In this document: one piece after another, positions 8,524 through 17,229 of the stretch
How positions within the stretch are numbered: the stretch's first letter is position 1
How the letters are laid out: each line of letters starts with the position of its first letter
Assembly: GCA_945905295.1 (NCBI GenBank)
Contig: CAMDPX010000027.1
Span: 1 to 46,410 of the forward strand
Direction: 5' to 3'
Origin: Planctomyces sp. SH-PL62
GTDB taxonomy: Bacteria; Planctomycetota; Planctomycetia; Planctomycetales; Planctomycetaceae
DNA length: 46,410 nucleotides
Program-made: the position numbers and the translations under genes
Notes under the pieces: model-generated
Databases searched by the model: none
Told to the model about the DNA's origin: nothing
Seen by the model: only the letters and a program-made list of their open reading frames with translations

Positions 8524-9021
8524 GATTTCGCCTCCCGAAATGACCATAGCGCGAAACGCCCTCTGGCGCGGGGCATTCAGAATACTCACTCAAACGCCGA
8601 ATTCCAGTCGTGCTTTCTCCTGTGGAGTGCCATTGAGAAAATGAATCGCACTCGTTTGGAAGTCATGACCGGTCTTTGGAGCGGTCGCTTTCCGACGGGT
8701 TCGCTCGACGGCTCCAAAGTCCCGGAATGAGTCCGGCCGCCATTTTTGGAACGGAATCCCCATCCGGAAAATGAGCACCGAAGCCCGATCTCATCCCGCG
8801 CATCACGAGTCGTTCCTAGTCGCTTGAATCCCCAAAATCGTTTTGTCATAGTCTCCGCTCCTTTGGCCTCGGCGGGAGCTGCTGAGGCTTGGTTTGTTGA
8901 GAGATGGAGCGTGATTCCGCGTCCACAGGCGGCTCAACAAACCCACCGACGGGTCGCCTCTGTCGGTGGCTTCCGCAATCCACGCGGGCGAGATCTTCGC
9001 CGGCGACAACGTGCCGAATGG
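8524..9021. other. Divergent control region between kinase and nuo cluster
   Basis: This 498-bp gap holds no credible gene. The frame in phase with nuoH is open but not protein-like. Inverted repeats seen are CTTTGGAGC/GCTCCAAAG at about 8674-8719, a perfect 11-bp GGTTTGTTGAG pair at 8891-8901 and 8933-8943, and CCACCGAC/GTCGGTGG just after it. The nuo promoter and the kinase promoter must be here, but I cannot assign -35/-10 boxes with confidence. Confidence 0.5.
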
Positions 9022-10287
9022 ATGATGGACACACTGTTCGCTGCCAACTCGCTGGCCGAGTTTCTCCAAGCGTTACTCACGCTGGTGGGAATTCCAATCA
9101 GCGCTGAAACCGCCTACCTCATTGCGGTTGTCACGCATGTGGCTTTGGTCGTCGGCTGGTTCGGCCTACCGGCCGGCCTCTTTATCTGGGCGGAGCGAAA
9201 AATCTCGGCCCGAATTCAAGATCGTCTAGGCCCCACGCGCGTCGGCGGTAAGTTCGGCTGGCTGCAATCGCTGGCAGATGGTGCCAAGCTGATTCAAAAA
9301 GAGGACTTGGTTCCCAAGGACGCTGACGGGCTCATGTTTCGGATGGCTCCCTACATCGTCGTGGTGGCCTCTTTGGCGGCTTATCTCGCTCTGCCGTTTT
9401 CTGATGGCTGGACCGCTGTTGCGCTCGACACCGGTTTGTTTCTGACGCTGGCGGTGCTTTCGCTGGAAGTCCTGGGAGTCATTCTCGCTGGTTATTCGAG
9501 CGGCTCGAAATGGGCGCTGTTCGGAGCGATCCGCGAATCGGCCCAGATGGTCAGCTACGAGATTCCGATGGCGCTTTGCGCTCTGTGCCCGATCGTCACG
9601 GCCGGCACGTTGAATCTCAACGAGGTGGCGTTGCTGCAATCGGGCGGAATCTGGAACTGGAACATTCTGCATCCGTTCAACTTCTTTGCGTTCTTCGTCT
9701 ACTTCACCTGTGCGACCGCCAGTTGCAAACGTGCTCCGTTTGATCTCGCCGAAGCCGAAAGCGAACTGGTCGCGGGCTTCCTGACGGAATACAGCGGGTT
9801 TCGTTGGTCGCTCTTCTTTCTGGCCGAGTACGCCAGCATGTTTCTCGTCAGCGGTTTGGCGACCGTGCTGTTCCTGGGTGGTTGGGATGATGGTTTGGGG
9901 ATTCTGGCGGCCATCAAAACAGCTTCGCCGACTGGAGTTGGCAGTTTCCTGGCGAATGCAATCGGCTTGCTGTTCTTCCTGGTGAAGGCATCGGTGCTGG
10001 TCTGCGTGCAGATTTGGGTGCGTTGGACGTTGCCTCGGCTGCGCATCGATCAAGTCATGACCACTTGTTTGAAGTACCTTATCCCAATCAGTTGCTTTCT
10101 CTTCGCGGGAACGGTCGTTTATCCGCTCGTGCTCGCGACGATGTCCGGCAAGACGTCGATCATCGGCCAGCCGGCCGGCGAGCGATTGGTGCAGCCGAAG
10201 AAGGCCGCTGGTGTCTCCAGCGCCGGGGCGAAAAACGAATCACATCTGCGAATCACGGCGACGGGCACGGAAGGGAGCAGCCGATGA
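9022..10287 (+). CDS. nuoH: NADH-quinone oxidoreductase subunit H (complex I membrane arm)
   Basis: This 421-residue multi-spanning subunit helps form the quinone-binding channel between the peripheral and membrane arms. Family motifs are WAERKISARIQDRLGPTRVG, LQSLADGAKLIQKED, GAIRESAQMVSYE and KRAPFDLAEAESELVAGF, with the conserved acidic loops intact. The ATG pair at 9022/9025 begins just ahead of the first helix; no strong Shine-Dalgarno sequence is visible. A hydrophilic C-terminal extension of about 45 residues beyond the last helix is unusual. Its stop overlaps nuoJ by 4 bp (ATGA). nuoI, which usually follows nuoH, is missing. Confidence 0.93.
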   Translation: MMDTLFAANSLAEFLQALLTLVGIPISAETAYLIAVVTHVALVVGWFGLPAGLFIWAERKISARIQDRLGPTRVGGKFGWLQSLADGAKLIQKEDLVPKDADGLMFRMAPYIVVVASLAAYLALPFSDGWTAVALDTGLFLTLAVLSLEVLGVILAGYSSGSKWALFGAIRESAQMVSYEIPMALCALCPIVTAGTLNLNEVALLQSGGIWNWNILHPFNFFAFFVYFTCATASCKRAPFDLAEAESELVAGFLTEYSGFRWSLFFLAEYASMFLVSGLATVLFLGGWDDGLGILAAIKTASPTGVGSFLANAIGLLFFLVKASVLVCVQIWVRWTLPRLRIDQVMTTCLKYLIPISCFLFAGTVVYPLVLATMSGKTSIIGQPAGERLVQPKKAAGVSSAGAKNESHLRITATGTEGSSR

Positions 10288-11000
10288 CTGCGGAAATCAT
10301 TCTCTTCTGGTTATTCGCCTTTTTGACCTGTGCCGGAGCGATCTTGGTCGCGGTGAGCCAGAACGTTGTCCGAATGGCGTTCTCGTTGGTGCTGACGTTG
10401 GGTTCGACTGCCGTGTTGTTTCTGTTGCTGGGCGCAGACTTTGTCGGTGCGACGCAATTGCTCGTCTACGTGGGTGGCACGCTAGTGCTGCTGGTCTTCG
10501 GCGTGATGCTCACGGCGACGGGGCCATTTACGAGAATTAAGAGTTCGCCCGCGGATGCCATCTTGTCCGGTTTGATCGGTGTCGTGTTTCTCTTCATCGT
10601 GGCCAGCACGGTCACGGCCGTCCCTTGGGTCGATTCGGAAGACGGCAACGACATTTCCCAAAAGATTAAGATCGGAACGCACACCAAGTCGGCGGAAGGT
10701 GGCTTCAATCCGGCTCAGCAGGGCAACACGACTCGGCCGCTGGGCTTGAGCTTTCTCTCGTTACGTGCGGATCGGGATTTGAAGCTCGGTTTGCCCAGCG
10801 AATTGTCCGCCGAGTCCAACACGGCTCCTGTTGTTCCGGGAGCGTCCGTTGTCATGCCTGGCGTCACGCCACCGCCAAAATCTTCGGTGCCGCCGAGCAC
10901 CGGATATCTCCTTCCGTTTGAAATTGTCTCCGTGCATCTTCTCGTCGTGTTGGTCGGAGCGGCGTATCTCGCCCGGACCAAGCGCCGAGCCACCACATAG
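10284..11000 (+). CDS. nuoJ: NADH-quinone oxidoreductase subunit J
   Basis: This 238-residue membrane subunit has four helices in the first 113 residues. They include the conserved segment GATQLLVYVGGTLVLLVFGVM, in which helix 3 forms the flexible hinge of complex I. A fifth helix lies at the C-terminus (YLLPFEIVSVHLLVVLVGAAYLAR). Between helices 4 and 5 is a long hydrophilic loop, about residues 115-207, rich in Pro and Ser, that makes it longer than many NuoJ proteins. The ATG overlaps nuoH by 4 bp, so the pair is translationally coupled. Confidence 0.9.
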   Translation: MTAEIILFWLFAFLTCAGAILVAVSQNVVRMAFSLVLTLGSTAVLFLLLGADFVGATQLLVYVGGTLVLLVFGVMLTATGPFTRIKSSPADAILSGLIGVVFLFIVASTVTAVPWVDSEDGNDISQKIKIGTHTKSAEGGFNPAQQGNTTRPLGLSFLSLRADRDLKLGLPSELSAESNTAPVVPGASVVMPGVTPPPKSSVPPSTGYLLPFEIVSVHLLVVLVGAAYLARTKRRATT

Positions 11001-11035
11001 GTTTGGGCAGCTCGCCCGTTTTGGCAGGCTTTTCT

Positions 11036-11344
11036 ATGGAACCGACACCGGACAAGTTCTTGTTCATCAGCGCGGTGCTGTTTGTCTGCGGGGTCGTGTG
11101 CATGACGACCAAGCGAAACGGCATTGGCATCCTGATGGGAGTCGAGTTGGTGCTCAATGCGGCCAACCTGAACTTCATCACGTTTTCGCGGTTCACGCCG
11201 CTGGGCCTCGACGGCCAGGTGTTCTCGCTGTTCGTCATCGTCTTGGCGGCGGCCGAAGCGGCGGTGGCCTTGGCGATTGCGCTCAACTTCTACAACAACC
11301 ACCTGACGATCGACGTCGATCGCGGGGATGAGTTGCACGGCTAA
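11036..11344 (+). CDS. nuoK: NADH-quinone oxidoreductase subunit K
   Basis: This 102-residue, three-helix subunit has the expected family size. The two buried glutamates needed for proton transfer are present: Glu37 in GVELVLNAANLNF and Glu74 in AAAEAAVALAI, matching E. coli NuoK Glu36 and Glu72. The ATG at 11036 is chosen over an in-frame TTG at 11003 because the first helix starts soon after it. It lies 35 bp after nuoJ. Confidence 0.93.
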   Translation: MEPTPDKFLFISAVLFVCGVVCMTTKRNGIGILMGVELVLNAANLNFITFSRFTPLGLDGQVFSLFVIVLAAAEAAVALAIALNFYNNHLTIDVDRGDELHG

Positions 11345-11359
11345 GGTGTCTCGATCAAT

Positions 11360-11388
11360 CTGAAATTTGAAATTTTAGATTTGAAATT
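11360..11388. repeat. A/T-rich repeat, family D, between nuoK and nuoL
   Basis: The stretch consists of tandem GAAATTT/GATTTGAAATT units in an otherwise GC-rich region. The same unit occurs inside hpnD (about 35284-35322) and inside the DUF1553 gene (about 41460-41509). A degenerate version lies at 17193-17227. Confidence 0.7.
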
Positions 11389-11396
11389 AGAACAAC

Positions 11397-13793
11397 ATGG
11401 AATCACTCGGAAACAGACTCTCGACGCTCTTGGCCATTGCGTGGCTGTTGCCGCTGTTTGGCTTCGTGGTCGAAGTGTTCGCGATGTCCTGGCCAAACGC
11501 CAACCGCAAGAGCAAGGCGGCGGCTTACTTCGCGATCTTCTGCATCGGTTTCGGTTTCGTCTGTAGTTCGATCGCGTTCTACGAGTGGGGTAATGGAACC
11601 GATTGGGCCGTCTTCAAAGCGGTGGATCACGGTCACGGTGAGGCTGCTACCGCGACGGAACACGGCGATCACGCAGCGGTTGGCCATGCCGACCACGAAC
11701 ACAAGGCGGTGACCCACGAGACCCCGAAACAAACGGTCTTCGCCGGCACGTTCTACAATCTCGCGCAGTTCGGCAACCTAAAGGTGTCGCTCGACTACTA
11801 CATCGACAGCCTGACGCTGGCGATGTTCGTGATGGTCACGCTGATCGCGACCTGTATTCATATCTTCGCGACTGGCTACATGGCTGAAGAACTGGTTAAC
11901 GATTACGTCGATCATCAGGTGCATACGCACGATGGCGGGCACTTTCACCGGCCGGGTCGGTTCTACAAGTTCTTCTCGTATATGTCGCTGTTCTGCTTCG
12001 CAATGCTCGGACTGGTTTTGGCTGGAAACATTTTCCAGGTCTTCATCTTCTGGGAATTGGTCGGAATCTGCTCGTATTTGCTGATCGGCTTCTATGTGGA
12101 GCGTCACTCCGCCAGCACGGCGGCGAACAAGGCGTTCATCGTCAACCGCGTCGGAGATTTCGGGTTCATCATCGGCTTGATGATCCTGTGGACGTCGTTC
12201 GGCACATTCAGCTTCGCGGACCAGCACGGCACGGACGGCAAGGTTCAACCCGGTTTGTTCTCGATGGCCCGCGGACACGACGGCGAGTTGGCTAAGACAA
12301 CGGATGGCAAGACGGTCGTTCTGAAAACCGAGCAAGATGGGCACGGTCATTGGGAGGCTCCGGCCGAACCGAGTCACCAAAAGACGATCACTTACACGCT
12401 GCTGATCGTCGCGGGTTTAGGAGTCTTCGGCGGCTGCGTCGGCAAGAGTGCTCAGTTCCCGCTGCAAACGTGGTTGCCCGACGCGATGGAAGGTCCAACT
12501 CCGGTCTCAGCGCTCGTGCATTCGGCGACGATGGTCGCGGCTGGCGTGTATCTCGCGGGGCGGTTCTATCCGATGTTCGTGCCGGAGGTGTTGCTGACGA
12601 TTGCTTACGTCGGCTGCATTACGGCGTTCGTTGGGGCGACGATTGCGATTGTCGCGACCGACATCAAGAAGGTGCTGGCGTATTCGACGATCAGCCAGCT
12701 CGGCTACATGATGCTCGGCCTGGGTGTCGGCGGTTGGGGAGCTGGTCTGTTTCACCTTGTCACACACGCCTGCTTCAAATCGTTGATGTTCCTCTGCTCG
12801 GGCAGCGTGATTGCCGGCTGCCATCACGAGCAGGAAATGCCCAAGATGGGCGGCCTGCTCCGCAAGATGCCGATCACCGCGCTGACGATGCTCGTGGGGG
12901 TGATGGCGATTGCCGGTCTCGCGATTCCGGGAACGTCGATCGCGTTTTCCGGTTACCACTCGAAGGATGCGATCCTGGCGACGGCGCTGGCCTACACGAA
13001 GCTCAATCCGATTCACTTCCTGTTGTTCGTGGTGCCGTTGCTGACGGCGGGGATCACGTCGTTCTACATGTTCCGATTGTGGTTCTACACGTTCCTCGGC
13101 AAGCCGCGCGATCAGCACTTGCACGAGCACGTCCACGAATCCCCGTGGGAGATGACTGGCCCGTTGCTGTTGCTTGCCGTGTTGGCGGCTGGCTGTGCGA
13201 TCGGGGGTGAAGACGGAAAACTCTTCAAGATGTTGACCTTCAGCCAGCCAGTTGGCGTCGCTGATGGCGTTGATGGTGCGGCAGCTCACACCGTCTCGTT
13301 GCCGGGGCACACAGCGATTCACGAATCGCATTCGACCGCTGGTTCGGCGGCGCTGCTGGCGGCGTTCATCGGCATGTCGATCTCGTACTTGGTCTACGGC
13401 AAGGGTGTCATCAATCCAGCGGACATCAAACGGCAAGCGGCCTCGGTGCATGCCTTCCTGGCGAACAAGTGGGGCTTCGATGACCTCTACGACGTGATGT
13501 TCGTGAAGCCGGCGCATGTGGTCGCGAAGTTCGCGGCCGCAATCGACAAGTTCGTCTTCGACGAAATCCTGCACACGTTCGTGCGGATGGGGATTGCGGT
13601 CTCGAAGTGGGATCGGAAGTTTGACGAGGGAGTCATCGACGGCATCGTCAATCTGATGGGTAATTCGACTTACTCGCTGGGCATCAGCCTGCGAAATGTG
13701 CAGACCGGAAAGATTCGCCAATACGTGACATTCATCGCGGTCAGCGTCGTGACGCTGTTCGTGTTGCTGTTCGCTCTGTATCCAAAGGGTTGA
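11397..13793 (+). CDS. nuoL: NADH-quinone oxidoreductase subunit L (antiporter-like)
   Basis: This 798-residue antiporter-like subunit is at the long end for NuoL. It has the conserved core FWELVGICSYLLIGF, KSAQFPLQTWLPDAMEGPTP, SALVHSATMVAAGVYL and KKVLAYSTISQLGYMM, including the proton-path Glu and Lys residues. The C-terminus (about 700-798) would be the lateral helix and final segment. Two histidine-rich loops are unusual. Residues 78-107 contain eight His, and the loop after GYMAEELVNDYV has HQVHTHDGGHFH. They may bind metal. It lies 52 bp after nuoK, with an A/T-rich repeat between them. Confidence 0.93.
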   Translation: MESLGNRLSTLLAIAWLLPLFGFVVEVFAMSWPNANRKSKAAAYFAIFCIGFGFVCSSIAFYEWGNGTDWAVFKAVDHGHGEAATATEHGDHAAVGHADHEHKAVTHETPKQTVFAGTFYNLAQFGNLKVSLDYYIDSLTLAMFVMVTLIATCIHIFATGYMAEELVNDYVDHQVHTHDGGHFHRPGRFYKFFSYMSLFCFAMLGLVLAGNIFQVFIFWELVGICSYLLIGFYVERHSASTAANKAFIVNRVGDFGFIIGLMILWTSFGTFSFADQHGTDGKVQPGLFSMARGHDGELAKTTDGKTVVLKTEQDGHGHWEAPAEPSHQKTITYTLLIVAGLGVFGGCVGKSAQFPLQTWLPDAMEGPTPVSALVHSATMVAAGVYLAGRFYPMFVPEVLLTIAYVGCITAFVGATIAIVATDIKKVLAYSTISQLGYMMLGLGVGGWGAGLFHLVTHACFKSLMFLCSGSVIAGCHHEQEMPKMGGLLRKMPITALTMLVGVMAIAGLAIPGTSIAFSGYHSKDAILATALAYTKLNPIHFLLFVVPLLTAGITSFYMFRLWFYTFLGKPRDQHLHEHVHESPWEMTGPLLLLAVLAAGCAIGGEDGKLFKMLTFSQPVGVADGVDGAAAHTVSLPGHTAIHESHSTAGSAALLAAFIGMSISYLVYGKGVINPADIKRQAASVHAFLANKWGFDDLYDVMFVKPAHVVAKFAAAIDKFVFDEILHTFVRMGIAVSKWDRKFDEGVIDGIVNLMGNSTYSLGISLRNVQTGKIRQYVTFIAVSVVTLFVLLFALYPKG

Positions 13794-13800
13794 CACTAGT

Positions 13801-13876
13801 GGTGAGCCGGAGGGCGTTAGCCCCCGGACGAGATACGAATCAAAATTGTCCGGGGGCTAACGCCAGCCGGCTCGCC
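13801..13876. repeat. Palindromic repeat, family B, between nuoL and nuoM
   Basis: Arms 13801-13829 and 13848-13876 match at 26 of 29 positions (core GGCGTTAGCCCCCGGAC) around an 18-base A/T-rich loop. Other copies lie at 33090-33166 and inside the DUF1553 gene at 43434-43505; 27613-27692 is related. It begins 8 bp after the nuoL stop and could weaken transcription into nuoM, though the operon clearly continues. Confidence 0.9.
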
Positions 13877-13916
13877 GATTGAGTTGCGGTTATCACCCGC
13901 GTTAGGGAAACGGACC

Positions 13917-15530
13917 ATGTTTACTGCGGAAACGCTGACGAGTTGGATCATCTTCGTCCCCACGATCTTCGCGTTCTTTTTGATCTTCTTTGACAAGAAG
14001 GCCGTGGAGCCGATGCGCCTGTGGGCGCTGGCTGGAACCGTCGTCACGATGTTTCTGTCGCTGGCGCTGATTGGGCAGTTCACGCTTGGCGACGGCAGCA
14101 TTCAGGGCAAGGTGAGTGTGCCGTGGATTGCCAGTTGGAACATCAACTATCAGCTCGGCTACGACGGTATCAGTCTGACGCTGGTGGTTCTGTCGGCCTT
14201 TGTGTTCCTCGTGTCGATGCTGGCGTCGTGGGGGATCGAGAAGCACGTCAAAGGTTATTTGATCCTGTTCCTGATCCTCGAAACCGGTGTCATGGGTGTG
14301 TTTTTCGCGCTGGACTTCTTCCTGTTCTACGTGTTCTGGGAAGTCATGCTGCTGCCGATGTACTTCCTCATCGGCGTGTGGGGCGGTCCGCGTCGCGAGT
14401 ACGCGGCGATCAAGTTCTTCCTCTACACACTGGCAGGCGGCGTGCTGATGCTGATCGCGTTGCTGATGTACTACTTCGGCAGCGCGACGCCTGAAGCGAT
14501 GGCGATCACGGGGCATAGCGGCGGTTCGTTTGATCTGATCAAACTGGCTGAGATGGCTCAAACCGGAAAGATCTTCAGTCCCGGCATGCAAGTCGCCGGC
14601 TTCATCCTGTTGTTCATCGGATTCGCGATCAAAGTGCCGACGTTCCCGTTCCACACCTGGTTGCCCGATGCGCACGTCGAAGCTCCCACGCCGATCTCGA
14701 TGATCCTGGCGGGGGTGCTGCTGAAGCTCGGCGGTTACGGCATCATCCGCATTGCGTTTCCGCTCTGCCCGTATGGGGCTCAAGTGGCGGCGTATGCTTT
14801 GGTGGCGATTGGCGTCGTCAGCATCATTTACGGAGCGTTCGCCGCGTTGGCTCAAACCGACTTCAAGCGGATGGTGGCGTATAGCTCGGTCAGTCACATG
14901 GGTTATGTGTTGCTCGGCATCGCCGTCTGGAAGATCTCTGAAGTGACAGGAGCCGCCGAAGGCCGGGACTACTGGCTGATGGGGATGAACGGTGCGATGT
15001 TCCAGATGATCGCACACGGCGTTTCTTCTCCGGGCATGTTCTTTATGGTCGGCGTGATTTACGACCGAGTGCATCACCGCGACCTCAATCAGTTTGGCGG
15101 ATTGTCGGGACTGATGCCGAATTACTCCGGCATGGCGGCGGTGATCTTCTTCGCGGGTTTGGGTCTGCCCGGCTTGTGCGGATTCATTGGCGAAGTGTTC
15201 GTCGTGCTGAGCGTTTGGAACTACTCAAAGGTGTTGGCGATCGTTTCGGCGGGTGGTGTCATCCTGACGGCCGGCTACATCCTCTGGGCATTGCAGCGAG
15301 TCTATCTCGGCCCCGAATACAAAGGTCCGCATCCGGAAGCGATCACTCCGATGACTTCTCGCGAGCAGGCCATTGGCTGGTTGTTGATCGTCCCGTGCCT
15401 CGCGTTGGGCGTGTATCCGAACTTCGTCTTCAACTACACGAACGATTCGCTGACGAAGTTGGTCGATACGCTCGACAGCGGCTACCAGAATACTCCCAAG
15501 CCGAACACCGTGCAGACCACACAGAAATAG
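13917..15530 (+). CDS. nuoM: NADH-quinone oxidoreductase subunit M (antiporter-like)
   Basis: This 537-residue proton-pumping subunit is the usual length for the family. Motifs are FYVFWEVMLLPMYFLIGVWGG (helix with the key Glu), KVPTFPFHTWLPDAHVEAPT, GVLLKLGGYGIIR, and FKRMVAYSSVSHMGYVLLG with the conserved Lys. The ATG at 13917 is preferred over an in-frame upstream start because it sits just before the first helix. It is separated from nuoL by a family B palindrome. Confidence 0.93.
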   Translation: MFTAETLTSWIIFVPTIFAFFLIFFDKKAVEPMRLWALAGTVVTMFLSLALIGQFTLGDGSIQGKVSVPWIASWNINYQLGYDGISLTLVVLSAFVFLVSMLASWGIEKHVKGYLILFLILETGVMGVFFALDFFLFYVFWEVMLLPMYFLIGVWGGPRREYAAIKFFLYTLAGGVLMLIALLMYYFGSATPEAMAITGHSGGSFDLIKLAEMAQTGKIFSPGMQVAGFILLFIGFAIKVPTFPFHTWLPDAHVEAPTPISMILAGVLLKLGGYGIIRIAFPLCPYGAQVAAYALVAIGVVSIIYGAFAALAQTDFKRMVAYSSVSHMGYVLLGIAVWKISEVTGAAEGRDYWLMGMNGAMFQMIAHGVSSPGMFFMVGVIYDRVHHRDLNQFGGLSGLMPNYSGMAAVIFFAGLGLPGLCGFIGEVFVVLSVWNYSKVLAIVSAGGVILTAGYILWALQRVYLGPEYKGPHPEAITPMTSREQAIGWLLIVPCLALGVYPNFVFNYTNDSLTKLVDTLDSGYQNTPKPNTVQTTQK

Positions 15531-15536
15531 AACACC

Positions 15537-15561
15537 CGTTGCCACGCTCGGCGTGGGAACG
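15537..15561. repeat. Short inverted repeat between nuoM and nuoN
   Basis: CGTTGCCACGC and GCGTGGGAACG pair with one mismatch around a 3-base loop in the 43-bp gap. It resembles one arm-pair of a GC-rich interspersed palindrome, but only this copy is seen in the window. Confidence 0.5.
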
Positions 15562-15573
15562 AGGGAATGAGTT

Positions 15574-17187
15574 ATGAACGAAATCGGTTTACTGGTCCAA
15601 CGCTTGTTGGACGAAACGACGAAGACTTCGGTCGGGCTGTTCGTACCGGAATTGGTACTGAGCGGCACGATCGTCGCCATGCTGTTGTGCCGCATCCTGC
15701 CGTTGCTGTGGCGCGTGCCCGCTCAGTGGATCGCCCTGTTGGGAGCCTTTACGGCATTCGCGTGGACGCTGTGCCAATTCGACCAACTCGTGGGCGGGAC
15801 GATGCAGCCCACGCCGATTTTCACCGGCCTGTTGATGTTCGATCAGTTTGCGACGTTCTTCCGCATGTTTCTGTGCTTGTTCCTGATCCTGACCATCACG
15901 CTGACGGTCTTGAGCGGCATCCCGGATCGCGAAGACGGTCCCGACTTCTACACGCTGCTGATCGGCGCGACGCTGGGCATGATGATCATGTCCTCGGCCA
16001 ATCATTTGCTGATGGTGTTCCTGGGCGTCGAGATGGCCAGCGTGCCCAGCTACGCGATGGTCGGTTTCTTGAAAGGCCGCAAGAAGAGCAGCGAGGCGGC
16101 GCTCAAGTATGTCGTCTACGGAGCCGGTGCCGCGGGCGTGATGCTGTACGGCATTAGCTTGTTGGCAGGTTTGACTGGCACCGGTTCATTGCCGGAGATC
16201 GGGCATCGGTTGAGCATGATCGTCAGCCAGGGTGCCGGGATCAGCGATCCGATTGTTCGGACGATTGTTCTGGCGAGCTTGATGGTGCTGGTCGGACTGG
16301 CCTTCAAACTGTCAGTCTTCCCGTTCCACTTCTGGTGCCCCGATGTGTTTGAAGGAGCGGCGGCCGAGGTCGCGGGTTTCTTGTCGGTTGCCTCAAAAGC
16401 GGGCGCGTTCGCGCTGCTGGTGCGGTTTGGCTTGGCATTCTCCGGCGGTTCGGCGGCGGTGTCCGAGATCGCGTTCGCGCTGGGCATCGGCATCGGTGTG
16501 CTGGCGGCGGCGACGGCGACGTTCGGAAATCTTTCGGCCTACGGCCAGACGAATATCAAACGGATGCTGGCGTATTCGACGATCGCTCATGCCGGTTACA
16601 TGCTGATGGCGGTCTCCGCGTTGATGGTCATGAAGTACAGCAAGCATGGCGGAGCGGAATCGACGGCGGCGACGTTGTCGTGCATCGAAGGCTTGATCTA
16701 TTACCTCTTCGTGTACCTGTTCATGAACCTGGGCGCGTTCGCGATTGTCGCGTTGGTCCGCAATCAAATTTTCAGCGAAGAGATCGAGGACTACAACGGC
16801 CTCGCCACACAGTGCCCGCTGCTGTGCTTTGGCATGGCGCTGTGCATCTTCAGTCTGATCGGCCTGCCGCCGATGGGGGGCTTCTTCGCGAAGCTCGTGA
16901 TCTTCGCGTCGGTCTTCAAAGCGACCTCGGTCCACTGGGCGATGTGGTTCGTGCTGGGTGCCGGAGCGATCAATACGGTCTTCGGCCTCTTCTATTACAT
17001 CCGTATTTTGAAGGCGATGTACCTCAAGCCCCGTCCGGACGGTGCTCGCAAAGTGAGCTACGACCTGATGCCGGTGGGCTTGTTCGTGTTGATGATCTGC
17101 CTGCCGACACTGGGGCTGGGCATCCTGCCGGCCCGATTCACCGAGACATTCAACAACGTCGCGTCCGTGTTACTGACCGGCCGTTGA
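15574..17187 (+). CDS. nuoN: NADH-quinone oxidoreductase subunit N (antiporter-like)
   Basis: This 537-residue third antiporter-like subunit completes the membrane arm. Motifs seen are FLGVEMASVPSYAMVGF (helix 5 Glu), KLSVFPFHFWCPDVFEGA, IKRMLAYSTIAHAGYMLMA with the conserved Lys, and SLIGLPPMGGFFAKL. The length is slightly above E. coli NuoN. It is the last recognised complex I gene here; a small hypothetical gene follows after 42 bp. Confidence 0.93.
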   Translation: MNEIGLLVQRLLDETTKTSVGLFVPELVLSGTIVAMLLCRILPLLWRVPAQWIALLGAFTAFAWTLCQFDQLVGGTMQPTPIFTGLLMFDQFATFFRMFLCLFLILTITLTVLSGIPDREDGPDFYTLLIGATLGMMIMSSANHLLMVFLGVEMASVPSYAMVGFLKGRKKSSEAALKYVVYGAGAAGVMLYGISLLAGLTGTGSLPEIGHRLSMIVSQGAGISDPIVRTIVLASLMVLVGLAFKLSVFPFHFWCPDVFEGAAAEVAGFLSVASKAGAFALLVRFGLAFSGGSAAVSEIAFALGIGIGVLAAATATFGNLSAYGQTNIKRMLAYSTIAHAGYMLMAVSALMVMKYSKHGGAESTAATLSCIEGLIYYLFVYLFMNLGAFAIVALVRNQIFSEEIEDYNGLATQCPLLCFGMALCIFSLIGLPPMGGFFAKLVIFASVFKATSVHWAMWFVLGAGAINTVFGLFYYIRILKAMYLKPRPDGARKVSYDLMPVGLFVLMICLPTLGLGILPARFTETFNNVASVLLTGR

Positions 17188-17192
17188 GCCGG

Positions 17193-17227
17193 AAATCCGA
17201 AACTCGAAATCCGAAACTCGAAATCGT
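17193..17227. repeat. Short direct repeat after nuoN
   Basis: The unit AAATCCGAAACTCG occurs twice in tandem, followed by a partial third AAATC. It ends at the ATG of the next gene and may be a decayed member of the A/T-rich family D. Confidence 0.6.
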
Positions 17228-17229
17228 TC

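Noticed and set aside
8746-9021. N-terminal extension of nuoH by 92 residues
   Set aside because: The extension is Arg/Pro-rich and not NuoH-like; the family sequence starts at the ATG at 9022.
12507-13796. Minus-strand open frame of 429 codons opposite nuoL
   Set aside because: It is antisense to a well-conserved gene, very rich in Arg/His/Asp/Gln, and has no domain; a codon-bias shadow in GC-rich DNA.
13801-13876. Operon-ending terminator between nuoL and nuoM
   Set aside because: No T-run follows, and the same palindrome family occurs inside a coding sequence, so it is better called an interspersed repeat.
13902-15077. Minus-strand open frame of 391 codons opposite nuoM
   Set aside because: Same shadow composition, no recognised motif, and fully overlapped by nuoM.
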